Below are positions 8,778 through 17,945 of a stretch of DNA of 64,000 bases, one piece after another. The position numbers and the translations under genes were made by a program. Source of the stretch: Gracilibacillus orientalis (GTDB lineage: Bacteria; Bacillota; Bacilli; Bacillales; Amphibacillaceae); assembly GCF_900114645.1 (NCBI RefSeq), contig NZ_FOTR01000011.1:17755-81754 (forward strand), written 5' to 3'. The stretch's first letter is position 1; each line of letters starts with the position of its first letter. Below the pieces are notes generated by a model, which worked only from the letters and a program-made list of their open reading frames with translations, searched no databases and was not told where the DNA came from.

Positions 8778-8932
8778 AAAATAAAAGGCTATTTCTGATA
8801 GTGCAGAAACAGCCTAAAACAACTTCCGTATACGTTTAAATAATTTAGGTAACCAGGCCATCATAGGTAATTATACCCTTAGACCCTAGGCTTTGCGTCC
8901 TGTCTTTTCAAACAGTTTGCCTTTTTCTCACT
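8778..8932 (-). promoter_or_regulatory. Cyclic-di-GMP-I (GEMM) riboswitch with terminator expression platform
   Basis: The minus strand contains the GEMM-I landmarks in order: GGCAAAC (8915-8921), a short stem closed by a GAAA tetraloop (about 8906-8909), GGACGCAAAGCC (8889-8900), a CTAAG/TATG tetraloop-receptor-like region, and GCCTGGTTACC (8848-8858). About 35 bases further on is a perfect terminator, GGCTGTTTCTG with CAGAAATAGCC (8787-8814), followed by TTTTATTTT. Whether ligand turns expression on or off, and whether the ligand is c-di-GMP or cGAMP, cannot be read here. The controlled gene is the LuxR-type regulator starting at 8750. Confidence 0.9.
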
Positions 8933-8949
8933 ATTCTATTCTGTCTTTC

Positions 8950-8978
8950 ATGATACATCTTTCCTATTATCTTTTCAA
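8950..8978 (-). promoter_or_regulatory. Promoter of the riboswitch-regulator transcript
   Basis: On the minus strand TTGAAA (8973-8978) and TATCAT (8950-8955) are separated by exactly 17 bases, placing the transcription start just upstream of the aptamer. Confidence 0.7.
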
Positions 8979-9179
8979 TATTAAGGGAGAAATAACTACA
9001 AAAATAAGCACTTTAACCTATTAATTGCTAATTTATTGGTAATTAATCATGGGTACGGACTTGTTTTTTGTCTTTTTTTGTCGTCAATCTGAAACATAGT
9101 TCTTTATACTTTAATATAGCTTCAAAAAAAATGTTTTTATGACACAGAAATAACTTAATATAGTAGCTTTTAACTTCTC

Positions 9180-9208
9180 TTGACTATATTAATCAATTGA
9201 TTAATAAT
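9180..9208 (+). promoter_or_regulatory. Promoter and 18-bp palindromic operator of the TetR-P450 operon
   Basis: TTGACT at 9180-9185 and a TAATAAT -10 region near 9202-9208 bracket a perfect 18-base palindrome, ATTAATCAATTGATTAAT, at 9188-9205. A second, imperfect dyad (AATTAA...TTAATT, 9221-9240) lies downstream. An operator filling the promoter spacer is what an autoregulating TetR repressor would use. Binding by the encoded protein is inference. Confidence 0.65.
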
Positions 9209-9259
9209 GGAAGTGAATTTAATTAAACGAGTGATTAATTACAGAAAGGAACTTCTATT

Positions 9260-9898
9260 ATGAATGTTGCAAATAGCAAAAAAACTCGCGGAAGACCTTT
9301 CAAAGATAAAGAAGTAGCAAAGATGGAGCTGTTAAACTCTGCTACCAAGCTTTTTTCCACAAAAGGATTTGAAGAAACAAGTCTCCGCGAAATTGCGTTA
9401 GATGCTGATGTAAATATGGCTCTCGTACAGTACCATTTTGGTTCCAAGTTAAATTTATGGAAGGGAGTGATAACAAAACTCTCCGAGAAGGTGCTAGAAG
9501 TTAATGAATTCACTGTGGAAGAAGTCGATGATGATGCTAATATGAGAGCCTTGTTAGTTGAATTGTTCGACAGGATGGTTGACATGAGTTTTCAACATCG
9601 GGAATTCAGTTTATTTATCATTAATGAAACGGTGCAGCAAGGGGAAAGATTTGACCATTTATTTGATAAGTTAATCAAGCCTTATCATGACCAATCTTAT
9701 CCTTTTATTGTGAAAGGAATCGAATTAGGTATTCTGGAAGACCAGCATCCAGAAGAACTGATTATCATGTTGTTGTCATCTGTTTCATACCAACAGGCTG
9801 TCCCACATCTTTTAGGGAAATTCACGAATGTAACTGACGATGAAGAGAAGTGGAAACAAGCAATCAAACACAGTTTAAAAGTAAATTTTATCAAATAA
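9260..9898 (+). CDS. TetR/AcrR-family transcriptional regulator (likely repressor of the P450 gene)
   Basis: A 212-residue TetR-family protein. The N-terminal DNA-binding domain (about residues 20-66) shows [20 protein letters not shown], the recognition region and VQYHFGSK. The C-terminal ligand pocket is divergent as usual. GAAAGG lies upstream of the ATG. It is followed after 32 bases by a CYP102 gene; in Bacillus, BM3R1 and FatR-type TetR proteins repress neighbouring CYP102 genes and are released by fatty acids, so the same logic is likely here. Confidence 0.9.
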   Translation: MNVANSKKTRGRPFKDKEVAKMELLNSATKLFSTKGFEETSLREIALDADVNMALVQYHFGSKLNLWKGVITKLSEKVLEVNEFTVEEVDDDANMRALLVELFDRMVDMSFQHREFSLFIINETVQQGERFDHLFDKLIKPYHDQSYPFIVKGIELGILEDQHPEELIIMLLSSVSYQQAVPHLLGKFTNVTDDEEKWKQAIKHSLKVNFIK

Positions 9899-9930
9899 TA
9901 CCACAACTCATTCTTGAAAGGGTGTTTCAA

Positions 9931-12900
9931 ATGGAAAAAAAGGCAACTATCCCTCAACCGAAAACCTATGGTCCGCTTGGTAATATCCCATTAGTCAATA
10001 AAGATAAACCCGTTTTATCCTTTATGGAACTAGCGGAAGAACATGGTCCCATTTTTCGGTTGCAAACCCCAGGAAATACCACCATTATCGTTTCTGGTCA
10101 TGATCTAGTAGAAGAAGTCTGTGATCAATCACGGTTTGATAAAAGTGTTGAAGGTGCTTTAGCAAAGGTTCGTGCTTTCAGCGGAGACGGGTTGTTTACC
10201 AGCTGGACCCATGAGGCTAACTGGAATAAAGCACATAATATTCTAATGCCTACATTCAGCCAGCGGGCAATGAAGGATTATCATGCCAAGATGGTGGATG
10301 TTTCTACACAACTTGTTCAAAAATGGGCACGCCTGAATCCAAATGAAGAGGTGGATGTCCCCGCAGATATGACCCGTCTTACCTTAGACACGATTGGACT
10401 ATGTGGTTTTAATTACCGATTTAACAGTTATTATCGTGAGACATCACATCCTTTTATCACCAGCATGGTCCGTTCTCTCGATGAAGCAATGCACCAAATA
10501 CAGCGACTGGATATACAAGACAAACTCATGGTGAGAACGAAGCGCCAATTTCAGCACGATATTCAAACCATGTTTTCTTTAGTGGATAATATTATTACTG
10601 AACGAAAGGCCAATGGAAACCAGGAGGAAAACGACTTACTATCCCGTATGTTGAATGTGAAGGATCCCGAAACAGGTGAAAATCTAGATGATGAAAATAT
10701 TCGTTACCAAATCATCACCTTTTTAATAGCTGGGCACGAGACCACAAGTGGATTGTTGTCCTTTGCGATTTATTTCCTATTAAAGAATCCAGATAAATTG
10801 AAAAAAGCCTATGAAGAAGTAGACCAAGTATTAACAGGTCCCGCTCCAACATATAAACAAGTGCTACAGCTTAAGTATGTTCGAATGATTTTAAATGAAT
10901 CGCTACGTCTATGGCCTACCGCACCAGCATTCAGTCTGTATGCAAAAGAAGACACGGTGATTGGTGGGAAATACTCGATTAAGAAAGGGGAAGATCGCCT
11001 TACTGTTCTTATTCCACAGCTACATCGTGATAAAGATGCATGGGGCGACGACGCGGAAGAGTTCCATCCTGAACGGTTTGAAGATCCAGAAAAAATACCT
11101 CATCATGCTTATAAACCATTTGGAAATGGACAGCGGGCATGTATCGGTATGCAGTTTGCTCTGCATGAAGCTACTCTCGTACTGGGAATGCTCCTTCAAC
11201 ATTTTGAGTTTATCGATGATCAAAACTATCAGCTGGATGTGAAGCAAACATTAACACTAAAGCCTGGCGATTTAAAAATTAAGGTTCAACCTCGGAATCA
11301 ATCTACAAGCCAGCCATCTACCCTTGCACCGGTAGTGGATACACCAGAGAAAGAGCAAGTTGAACAACAGAATGTCGCTCCTCTTTCTGGACTTAATGAT
11401 CGTCCACTGCTTGTTCTTTACGGCTCTGATACAGGGACAGCAGAAGGAGTTGCACGAGAATTGGCGGACACGGCTAGTTTACACGGTGTTCAAACGGAAG
11501 TGTCCCCCCTTAACGATCGAATCGGAAATCTACCAAAAGAAGGGGCAGTTCTGATTGTGACTTCCTCTTATAACGGAAATCCGCCAACCAATGCCGGTCA
11601 GTTTAAACAATGGCTAGAAGAACTAAAACCAGATGAGCTTACTGATGTCCATTATGCAGTGTTTGGCTGTGGAGACCTTAACTGGGCCAGTACCTATCAG
11701 CATATCCCAAGAACAATCGATGAACTGCTTGCCCAAAAAGGAGCAACCCGTTTTTCAGCACGAGGAGAAGGGAACGTCAGTGGAGACTTTGAGGAGCAGT
11801 TTGACCAATGGAAAAGTAGCATGTGGTCGGACGCGATGGAAACCTTTGAATTAGAACTCAATGAAAATGTAGAAAAAGAACGGAATACATTAAGCCTTGA
11901 GTTTGTCAGTGGACTTGGAGGTTCTCCACTTGCTCGCTCATACGAAGCAGTAAACGCGACTATTGTGGAAAATCGTGAACTCCAATCAGTTGACAGTGAT
12001 CGAAGCACTCGACATATCGAGGTAGCTTTACCAAAAGGAGTTACTTATCAAGTAGGAGACCATCTCGGAGTACTCCCACACAATAGTGAGGAAATGGTCA
12101 ACCGCGTGCTTCATAGATATCAACTGAACGGGAATGATCAAGTAGTGCTGTCAGCAAGCGGTCGGAACGCGACTCATTTACCAGTGGATGTACCTGTTCG
12201 TTTACATGATCTGCTTAGCTATAGTGTAGAATTACAGGAAGCAGCAACTAGAGCTCAAATACGAGAAGTGGCATCTTTTACGAGTTGTCCTCCACACAAA
12301 CATGAATTGGAACATTTAGTGGAAGAGGGAATTTATCAGGAGCAAATATTAAAGAAACGTATTTCCATGTTAGATCTTATCGAAAAGTATGAAGCATGTG
12401 AAATGCCGTTTGAGCGCTTATTAGAACTTCTTCCTGCACTCAAACCGCGTTACTATTCTATTTCAAGTTCATCACTCGTTGCCAAGGATCGCCTAAGCAT
12501 TACAGTCAGTGTTGTCAGCGGACCTGCATGGAGTGGACTAGGAGAATATAAAGGGATTGCTTCTAATTATTTAGCTCAATGTAGCCTGGACGATAATATT
12601 GCTTGTTTTATTCGTACGCCACAATCTAATTTTCAGTTGCCAGAAAATCCAGCAACTCCCATTATTATGGTTGGACCAGGAACTGGGATTGCACCATTTC
12701 GAGGTTTCTTACAAGCTCGTCGTGTTCAAAGACAAGAAGGGATAGAGTTAGGAAAGGCACATTTATATTTCGGTTGTCGTGATCCTAAGCTAGATTATCT
12801 TTATCGAAAAGAATTAGAAAGAGAAGAAACGGACGGTTTAATATCCTTGCACACAGCTTTTTCTCGCTTAGAAGGGCAACCTAAAACATATGTACAGCAT

Positions 12901-13119
12901 GTAATGAAACAAGATGGATCTTCATTACTTTCATTATTAGATAATGGAGCTCACCTATATGTATGTGGTGATGGTAATCAAATGGCGCCCGATGTAGAAG
13001 ATACGCTTTGTCAGATTTACCAAGAACATCATAGTGTCAGTGAACAAGAAGCGAAAAATTGGTTAGATCAGTTACAACGTGAAGGACGATATGGGAAAGA
13101 TGTTTGGGCTGGGGTTTGA
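9931..13119 (+). CDS. CYP102-type self-sufficient cytochrome P450/NADPH-P450 reductase
   Basis: A 1062-residue fusion of a P450 heme domain and a diflavin reductase, like P450 BM3. The heme domain has AGHETT in the I-helix (about residues 267-272), EXXR as ESLR, and [10 protein letters not shown] with heme ligand Cys404. The reductase has the FMN site [13 protein letters not shown] motif RYYSISSSS, and [12 protein letters not shown] for NADPH. I start at the ATG at 9931 (AAAGGGTG upstream), matching BM3's N-terminus. The BM3 fatty-acid anchor positions R47 and Y51 align to N49 and I53, so substrate binding probably differs. It catalyses NADPH-dependent hydroxylation, probably of fatty acyl substrates. 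Confidence 0.95.
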   Translation: MEKKATIPQPKTYGPLGNIPLVNKDKPVLSFMELAEEHGPIFRLQTPGNTTIIVSGHDLVEEVCDQSRFDKSVEGALAKVRAFSGDGLFTSWTHEANWNKAHNILMPTFSQRAMKDYHAKMVDVSTQLVQKWARLNPNEEVDVPADMTRLTLDTIGLCGFNYRFNSYYRETSHPFITSMVRSLDEAMHQIQRLDIQDKLMVRTKRQFQHDIQTMFSLVDNIITERKANGNQEENDLLSRMLNVKDPETGENLDDENIRYQIITFLIAGHETTSGLLSFAIYFLLKNPDKLKKAYEEVDQVLTGPAPTYKQVLQLKYVRMILNESLRLWPTAPAFSLYAKEDTVIGGKYSIKKGEDRLTVLIPQLHRDKDAWGDDAEEFHPERFEDPEKIPHHAYKPFGNGQRACIGMQFALHEATLVLGMLLQHFEFIDDQNYQLDVKQTLTLKPGDLKIKVQPRNQSTSQPSTLAPVVDTPEKEQVEQQNVAPLSGLNDRPLLVLYGSDTGTAEGVARELADTASLHGVQTEVSPLNDRIGNLPKEGAVLIVTSSYNGNPPTNAGQFKQWLEELKPDELTDVHYAVFGCGDLNWASTYQHIPRTIDELLAQKGATRFSARGEGNVSGDFEEQFDQWKSSMWSDAMETFELELNENVEKERNTLSLEFVSGLGGSPLARSYEAVNATIVENRELQSVDSDRSTRHIEVALPKGVTYQVGDHLGVLPHNSEEMVNRVLHRYQLNGNDQVVLSASGRNATHLPVDVPVRLHDLLSYSVELQEAATRAQIREVASFTSCPPHKHELEHLVEEGIYQEQILKKRISMLDLIEKYEACEMPFERLLELLPALKPRYYSISSSSLVAKDRLSITVSVVSGPAWSGLGEYKGIASNYLAQCSLDDNIACFIRTPQSNFQLPENPATPIIMVGPGTGIAPFRGFLQARRVQRQEGIELGKAHLYFGCRDPKLDYLYRKELEREETDGLISLHTAFSRLEGQPKTYVQHVMKQDGSSLLSLLDNGAHLYVCGDGNQMAPDVEDTLCQIYQEHHSVSEQEAKNWLDQLQREGRYGKDVWAGV

Positions 13120-13198
13120 TTACTAGTTTAAATAATGAAAGTTTATAGCATAATTAATGCGGGTATATAGTTAGTGTTCGACATCTCTATCATCAAGC

Positions 13199-13250
13199 AG
13201 AAGAGGATCAAGGGAATATTTTGCTTTCCCTTTGGTTCTCTTTTGTTGTT
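13199..13250 (+). terminator. Terminator after the P450 gene
   Basis: AGAGGATCAAGGGAA and TTCCCTTTGGTTCTCT pair with a few G-U pairs or a bulge around an 8-base loop, followed by TTTTGTTGTT. It lies 80 bases after the P450 stop codon. Confidence 0.75.
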
Positions 13251-13281
13251 AATAACGGGGTTATGACCTGGAGGGGTGTTC

Positions 13282-13836
13282 TCAAATATCTTCATTCATT
13301 CCATTCGACTTTAAATAGTCCGAGACAATATCTACTCGTTCCTTAACTGAATAATCCCCTTCTATTTTTAGTGTTGGACAAGATAAGTCTGCCATCCAAT
13401 CTTTATGTAAAGTTTTACTTCTAACTTCCATTCCCGCACTATCATATAAAGAAGCCCACTCTAGAAATGTTTTGGATTGTTCATATTTGCTACCACCTGG
13501 TAATATTTCGTTTCCATACCTCTGAAATTCTCGCTTTTTAAGTCTTTCAATCCTTATATCTTGGGGAGTCCACAAGAATATAACGAGGTCAAAATAGCTT
13601 TTAAAGTTATCTCCCCAACCACACACCGCACCTGATAGAATCCAATTTTCATATAGTGATAAATCCTTTTCAAGCATTCTTCGTCTTTCAGGTATTTGTC
13701 TTTGTTTGGTGAATTTGGTTGTCCAAAAGTAATCATCCGTATCAAGATGTGTATGAGTTAAAACCTTTGATAATGCAGCTCCTAGCGTCGATGTTCCAGC
13801 CCCTGACGCACCTAATATGTGGATGTTCCTTTTCAT
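13282..13836 (-). CDS. P-loop NTPase, adenylate-kinase-like
   Basis: A 184-residue cytoplasmic protein with a P-loop, GASGAGTST (residues 8-16), near the N-terminus, followed by HLDTDDYFW and a lid-like basic region (RIERLKKREFQRYG). The fold resembles small nucleotide or shikimate kinases, but no substrate-specific motif identifies the reaction. GGGGGAAGG precedes the ATG. It is transcribed away from the P450 operon and its neighbours are small envelope proteins. The function is unknown beyond probable ATP-dependent kinase activity. Confidence 0.8.
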   Translation of the reverse strand: MKRNIHILGASGAGTSTLGAALSKVLTHTHLDTDDYFWTTKFTKQRQIPERRRMLEKDLSLYENWILSGAVCGWGDNFKSYFDLVIFLWTPQDIRIERLKKREFQRYGNEILPGGSKYEQSKTFLEWASLYDSAGMEVRSKTLHKDWMADLSCPTLKIEGDYSVKERVDIVSDYLKSNGMNEDI

Positions 13837-13868
13837 GGTTCCTTCCCCCTGTTCTTCCTAACGTTAGC

Positions 13869-14549
13869 TTAATGAACATGTAACACTTCTATTAATTGGA
13901 TGATTTCTTCATCATCACCTGGATCAACATACACTTGCTCGGTATTATCACTAATATCCTCTGTATACTCTTGCATGAAGTTTTCATCCACATCAGCTGG
14001 AGAATCCCAACGTAAAGGAACATTGTATACGTTAATCGTGCCATCACCATTACCACTATACGTTACTGATCCATCTACTAAGCGAGAACCTGCTAACTGG
14101 ATCACGTCTTCTGGATAACTAGCACTTGTGTCATCATTAGGATTGATAGGTTCACCACTTGATATATGTCGAACATTCAATTCATCTATCTCTTGATTTG
14201 GCCCAAGTTGCAACCAAACGCGAGCATACTCAATCTGTTCACTAGAATACTGAGCTAGTGTATCTTTATTATCTTGTGCATTTGAGTCACTATTTTCAGA
14301 CGTGGTACTATCGGAATCATTATTAACTGTTTCTTCTGACGAGATGTTATCTACATTATTAGTGTCTGATTCCTCTACTTCATTTGTTGAAGTATTTTTG
14401 TCTGTTTCGGTGGTATCTTTTTCTGTTAATTCTAAAGCAGCACTATTTTCTGAAGAATCAGTTGAGGATTCTTCGTTGGTATCACTAGCACATCCAACTA
14501 GCACAAATACAGCAACATTTAAACAAAGGATTATAGTTAGTTTTTTCAT
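13869..14549 (-). CDS. Hypothetical lipoprotein with acidic Ser/Thr-rich linker
   Basis: A 226-residue exported protein. The signal peptide ends in the lipobox LVGC (about residues 17-20), so the mature protein would be tethered to the membrane by a lipidated Cys. Residues 22-95 are a low-complexity acidic Asp/Asn/Ser/Thr linker, followed by a folded C-terminal domain of about 120 residues (ARVWLQLGPNQEID...). I do not recognise the domain. The strongly acidic linker fits a halotolerant bacterium. Confidence 0.8.
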   Translation of the reverse strand: MKKLTIILCLNVAVFVLVGCASDTNEESSTDSSENSAALELTEKDTTETDKNTSTNEVEESDTNNVDNISSEETVNNDSDSTTSENSDSNAQDNKDTLAQYSSEQIEYARVWLQLGPNQEIDELNVRHISSGEPINPNDDTSASYPEDVIQLAGSRLVDGSVTYSGNGDGTINVYNVPLRWDSPADVDENFMQEYTEDISDNTEQVYVDPGDDEEIIQLIEVLHVH

Positions 14550-14607
14550 TTGTTAATCGTTCCTTTCATTATTGTAAAATCGATCGCAGTTCCAAAAAAT
14601 ATATGTG

Positions 14608-14931
14608 TTAATCTGCTACGAAGTCTTTTATAACTTTAATTTTATGAGCTACTTGAATTCCTTCACTCTCCTTGACCCATACCTTCACTTCTTGTCCTTC
14701 ATTTAAACCATCAACATCCTCTACTTTCCCTACTACTTTTGTGCTGTCATCAAAATGAATGACAGGTGTATTATAATCTGCTTCAGGATCTATTTTAAGA
14801 GGAAATAACAAGAATTTATTTTCTTCTAACTCACTTACTATACCGTGATAATCCGATAAGCTAAAGAAGAAAACAGTTATGATTGATAGTAGTATTATAA
14901 TTATTATACCAATTAATAATGGTTTTCTCAT
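14608..14931 (-). CDS. Small membrane-anchored protein, DUF3221-like
   Basis: A 107-residue protein with one N-terminal transmembrane helix (residues 5-25) and an extracytoplasmic beta-rich domain. GLNEGQEVKVWVKE resembles the small OB-like DUF3221 proteins (YobA type) of Bacillus. The family assignment is from memory of that motif and is moderate. GGAGG precedes the ATG. It lies between a lipoprotein and a zinc-ribbon membrane protein on the same strand. Confidence 0.7.
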   Translation of the reverse strand: MRKPLLIGIIIIILLSIITVFFFSLSDYHGIVSELEENKFLLFPLKIDPEADYNTPVIHFDDSTKVVGKVEDVDGLNEGQEVKVWVKESEGIQVAHKIKVIKDFVAD

Positions 14932-14973
14932 TATTTTCCTCCTAATAAATCTCTCCGCTTAGTTAAATATCAA

Positions 14974-15276
14974 TTATCGATATCCACAATTCGGACATGA
15001 TTTTAACGTGTCATCAAATTCATAATCGCAATTCGGACAATTTTTATTTGTTTTATGAAGTTTTTTCATGAACTGATTTTGTTGTCTTAATTGGAATAAT
15101 ATATTTTCTTGATTGTCTATAATCATACTTAATGCAAAAAATATCATAGCTGCTGTAACTCCACCAATTATGCTCATTAATAAAACGAAAAAAGTTCCAT
15201 TCATTAGTCCTACTACTACGCTAATAATGATTACTATTACACCAATTATAATAAGTGCCCAACTCATTAGTATCAC
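14974..15276 (-). CDS. Small membrane protein with C-terminal zinc ribbon
   Basis: A 100-residue protein with two transmembrane helices (about residues 6-26 and 30-52) and a C-terminal tail holding CPNCDYEF...CPNCGYR, a four-cysteine zinc ribbon that would face the cytoplasm. The start is either a GTG at 15276 or an ATG three codons later; AAGGGGTG fits the GTG. It starts 11 bases after the acetyltransferase stop, so the two are probably co-transcribed. The function is not known. Confidence 0.75.
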   Translation of the reverse strand: MILMSWALIIIGVIVIIISVVVGLMNGTFFVLLMSIIGGVTAAMIFFALSMIIDNQENILFQLRQQNQFMKKLHKTNKNCPNCDYEFDDTLKSCPNCGYR

Positions 15277-15287
15277 TGCACCCCTTT

Positions 15288-15770
15288 TTAATGCTGGAAG
15301 ATTGAACCGTCTCTAACCATTGTCATAAATTCAGTGGACTCATTGGAAAATTCAACAGCCTTAACAAAACCAAATTTTTCGTACAAATGAATTGCTCTAT
15401 GATTGAATTTAGCTACACTTAGACGAATTAATGTAATGCCCTTTCTTTCAATATAGTTAAGAACAAAAGAGAAAAAGATGGAGCCGTTACCTCTTCCGGT
15501 TAATTCAGGTTTAATACCAATTCCAATATCAATGTACCCTTCTGGATAAGCACCAAATGGAGAGCCAATCGGTATTTGTGCAGGCTTTCCCAAACAAAGG
15601 AATCCAACTAATTGATTGCGTCTATCTACAACAGCATAATATTCATTTTTAAGAAATTCTTTTATGGAGTTTTCAGCTATATTATAGAAATCATAAGGGG
15701 ATTCATACTTCCAGCTTACTATTTCCTTTGCAAATGTTTCATTCATATCCATTATTGATAAACCTTCCAT
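15288..15770 (-). CDS. GNAT-family N-acetyltransferase
   Basis: A 160-residue cytoplasmic acetyltransferase. The acetyl-CoA binding region is visible around IGIGIKPELTGRGNGSIF (motif A, Q/RxxGxG/A variant RGNGS), followed by RLSVAKFNHRAIHLYEKFGF, the typical C-terminal beta-alpha unit of the RimI/YhhY class. AAGGAGG lies 7 bases upstream of the ATG. The substrate cannot be predicted. It appears to head a short operon with the zinc-ribbon membrane protein. Confidence 0.88.
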   Translation of the reverse strand: MEGLSIMDMNETFAKEIVSWKYESPYDFYNIAENSIKEFLKNEYYAVVDRRNQLVGFLCLGKPAQIPIGSPFGAYPEGYIDIGIGIKPELTGRGNGSIFFSFVLNYIERKGITLIRLSVAKFNHRAIHLYEKFGFVKAVEFSNESTEFMTMVRDGSIFQH

Positions 15771-15946
15771 TGATACTTCCTCCTTTTGGGGAATCGACTT
15801 TTTACCTATTTAGATAATACACTAACATAATATTCCATATCCATAGTACTTTATTTGATTCTCATGAAACTCTCATTTTCTTATCAGCATTTTATTAGAA
15901 AAACTTTGTAGTATATAAACTAACAAGACAAGAGAGGAAGAGAAAA

Positions 15947-16282
15947 ATGAAAAAGCTATTAATTATTACTAGTATTCTCACCATTATACTTACGGCTTGT
16001 GGTAGCCAACAACCTGAAGTGCAGAAAGAAAATAATGAATTACCAGAACACCATATACTGAACCAATATATTGATCTGACAACTCTAGAGCAAATAACCG
16101 TCAAAGATAATTCAGAGAAAAGAGTACTTATATTTGAGACAGAGGCAGGAAAGAAAGTATATAAAAGTGTTTATATAAAAGAAAAAAGCAGATTAAAACT
16201 CATTCATCTTGGTGAAGAAGGTGGAAATGTGGAAAGAAACTATAAATGGGAAAAAGTGTCTTCGAGAAAGCTCCACCCTTAA
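15947..16282 (+). CDS. Small hypothetical lipoprotein
   Basis: A 111-residue exported protein with a signal peptide ending in the lipobox LTAC (residues 15-18). The mature part is about 94 residues and beta-rich (KVYKSVYIKEKSRLKLIHLG). AGAGGAAGAG precedes the ATG. It is convergent with the HIT-family gene, with only 5 bases between the two stops. No family was recognised. Confidence 0.75.
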   Translation: MKKLLIITSILTIILTACGSQQPEVQKENNELPEHHILNQYIDLTTLEQITVKDNSEKRVLIFETEAGKKVYKSVYIKEKSRLKLIHLGEEGGNVERNYKWEKVSSRKLHP

Positions 16283-16287
16283 TGAAC

Positions 16288-16761
16288 TTAATAAGCTTTT
16301 TTCATTAACTCATTGATTTCATTATTTAACTTCTCTTTTAATTCGCCATGTGTTTCATGAGAGTATTGATATTCAGGATTACGCCATTTTTCACTAGAAT
16401 ATTGCCAAACGGGGTAAGGAATTCGTTCCTCTGGTTCCCAATTATAGCGCGGAAAAACATGTGCGTGTAAATAAGCATCTGTATTACCATAAATGGAATA
16501 ATTCACTCGTCTAGGTTCACATACATTTAAAATGGCTTCTCCAATCAAACTCATATCTAACAAGTAATCACTTCGCTGTTTAAAGTCAAGTTCTTCTAGT
16601 GATCCATACTTTTTAAATGGTAAAAGCACACAATATCCTGGCAGAAACTGAGTATCTCCAATCATAGCAAAACCACTTTTCATTTTGGTAATAATCATTG
16701 GATTTTCCCCGCGATGTGCAGATCCTATTCTATCTTTTTTCCAATCTTCATTAGACATCAT
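16288..16761 (-). CDS. HIT-family (histidine triad) hydrolase-like protein
   Basis: A protein of about 157 residues with the histidine-triad-like signature AYLHAHVFPRY (HxHxx), preceded by FLPGYCVLLPFKKYGSLEEL as in HIT proteins. Members hydrolyse or transfer nucleotides from nucleotidyl conjugates. GGGAGAG lies 7 bases upstream of the chosen ATG at 16761; an alternative TTG lies two codons upstream. The third His of the classical triad is replaced (HAHVF), so activity may be altered. Confidence 0.75.
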   Translation of the reverse strand: MMSNEDWKKDRIGSAHRGENPMIITKMKSGFAMIGDTQFLPGYCVLLPFKKYGSLEELDFKQRSDYLLDMSLIGEAILNVCEPRRVNYSIYGNTDAYLHAHVFPRYNWEPEERIPYPVWQYSSEKWRNPEYQYSHETHGELKEKLNNEINELMKKAY

Positions 16762-16796
16762 ATTCAATCTCTCCCTTGGACTTTGCGTTTAAGGAG

Positions 16797-16925
16797 TTAC
16801 CCATTTTTTTCATCTATTTGCTTCAATAATTCTATTATTTCTTCATTTTGTTTATTTCCTTTTCTAAGATGTCCTTCTATGGAAAGAAGAGTAATTATTA
16901 CAACGATACTCCCTAAGATAAACAT
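16797..16925 (-). CDS. 42-residue single-pass membrane protein
   Basis: A short gene with AGGGGG seven bases upstream of the ATG at 16925. The product has a transmembrane helix (FILGSIVVIITLLSI) and a charged tail rich in Lys/Glu/Ile (KQNEEIIELLKQIDEKNG) likely to form a helix in the cytoplasm. It sits between the HIT gene and the YrvL-like gene. A similar architecture is encoded at 17502-17654. No function is known. Confidence 0.6.
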   Translation of the reverse strand: MFILGSIVVIITLLSIEGHLRKGNKQNEEIIELLKQIDEKNG

Positions 16926-16967
16926 TACCATTCCCCCTACTTTTTCTAGAATTTAAAAAAAGTTTCT

Positions 16968-17408
16968 TTAATCCTTATCGTCAAAAACAATTTCAAGTAC
17001 AGCAAGCAGTAATGCGATGATGATCTCTGCTTTTAAGGATAGCGTAATGCTCCTCATAAACTCATCCACCGTAAACAGGACTAGCCAGTTTGATAAGAAT
17101 TCAAAACTGAATCTGAAAAATACTATCTTTATTTTTTCCGTTATATTTCGGACGGTTAACTTGAAAATAACCTTGAAGAACAGTTCGGCAATTAATCCTA
17201 GAAGAAAGAAGCTGACAACAAAACCAATCAGTGACCAAAAGGATTGATACTGAACACCGAGCAGTTCGAAAAGTCCTGCCAACCCAAAGAAAAAAATCCC
17301 TATTACAAAGCCGATCACAAGGATAATGAGAAGTGCTATTCCAGCAATAGTTGCCGCTTTTTCTTTTTTATTCATATCGCGAAATGAGTCATTTTTATCT
17401 TCTGACAT
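16968..17408 (-). CDS. YrvL-like membrane protein
   Basis: A 146-residue protein with four predicted transmembrane segments after a polar N-terminus (SFRDMNKKEKAATIAGIAL), and ending in LLLAVLEIVFDDKD. The overall pattern matches YrvL, the Bacillus regulator of the SigO-RsoA system, as I recall it. No sigO or rsoA gene is in this window. GAAGGAG precedes the ATG. The family assignment is moderate and a regulatory role here is inference. Confidence 0.65.
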   Translation of the reverse strand: MSEDKNDSFRDMNKKEKAATIAGIALLIILVIGFVIGIFFFGLAGLFELLGVQYQSFWSLIGFVVSFFLLGLIAELFFKVIFKLTVRNITEKIKIVFFRFSFEFLSNWLVLFTVDEFMRSITLSLKAEIIIALLLAVLEIVFDDKD

Positions 17409-17501
17409 AGGTTTGTTTCTCCTTCTGTTGGTATACCATTGTTTTAAGAATAGCGCCCGAAATTATTGTTTAAGGTTTGATAATCAAAGAGAAGAAGATA
17501 C

Positions 17502-17654
17502 TCATTTACTTTCTAAATCTTCTACACGCTTTTCTAAACTATCTATCTTTTTATTTAATTCCTTATTTAATCGACTAGATATCATTTTTACCACTGAAAT
17601 AAAAAATAAGACTAAGACAAATGCGCCTAAAGCATATCCTATGACAATTTCCAT
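17502..17654 (-). CDS. 50-residue membrane protein with coiled-coil tail
   Basis: AAGGAG lies upstream of the ATG at 17654. The product has one transmembrane helix (about residues 3-24) followed by a strongly helical charged tail (LNKKIDSLEKRVEDLESK) with heptad character. It is intact and probably expressed with its neighbours. The function is unknown; the layout resembles small membrane adaptors. Confidence 0.65.
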   Translation of the reverse strand: MEIVIGYALGAFVLVLFFISVVKMISSRLNKELNKKIDSLEKRVEDLESK

Positions 17655-17686
17655 TGGAAAAACTCCTTTTCTTTTCAACTGTTTAT

Positions 17687-17896
17687 CTATAATGGATTCT
17701 CTCTATTTTTACTGTTATGCTTCTTTTTTGCGAAATAGTTCCAGATATAATAGACGAGCCAAAATACGATGATCACTATAAATGTATAGTAGCTCGCATA
17801 ATCACTCGGAACAGAGAAATATATTATTATTGCTGTAATTAAAAATGGTGGCATAAGTATCCAATATCTCTTATTTTTAGAGTGTTTTATTTTCAT
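17687..17896 (-). CDS. 69-residue two-helix membrane protein
   Basis: A small basic protein with two transmembrane helices (about residues 11-28 and 37-54) and a Lys/Asn-rich C-terminus. GGAGGG lies only 1-2 bases from the ATG, which is close, so translation may be weak or the start slightly different. It lies 32 bases upstream of the coiled-coil membrane protein gene on the same strand. Confidence 0.55.
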   Translation of the reverse strand: MKIKHSKNKRYWILMPPFLITAIIIYFSVPSDYASYYTFIVIIVFWLVYYIWNYFAKKKHNSKNRENPL

Positions 17897-17945
17897 TCCC
17901 TCCTGTATGCCAAAAGATTAGTCCTCGGTCCCTTATTTCGTTCAG

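Noticed and set aside
8778..8814. Simple intergenic terminator for a plus-strand gene
   Set aside because: No plus-strand gene ends there; the aptamer motifs on the minus strand explain it as an expression platform.
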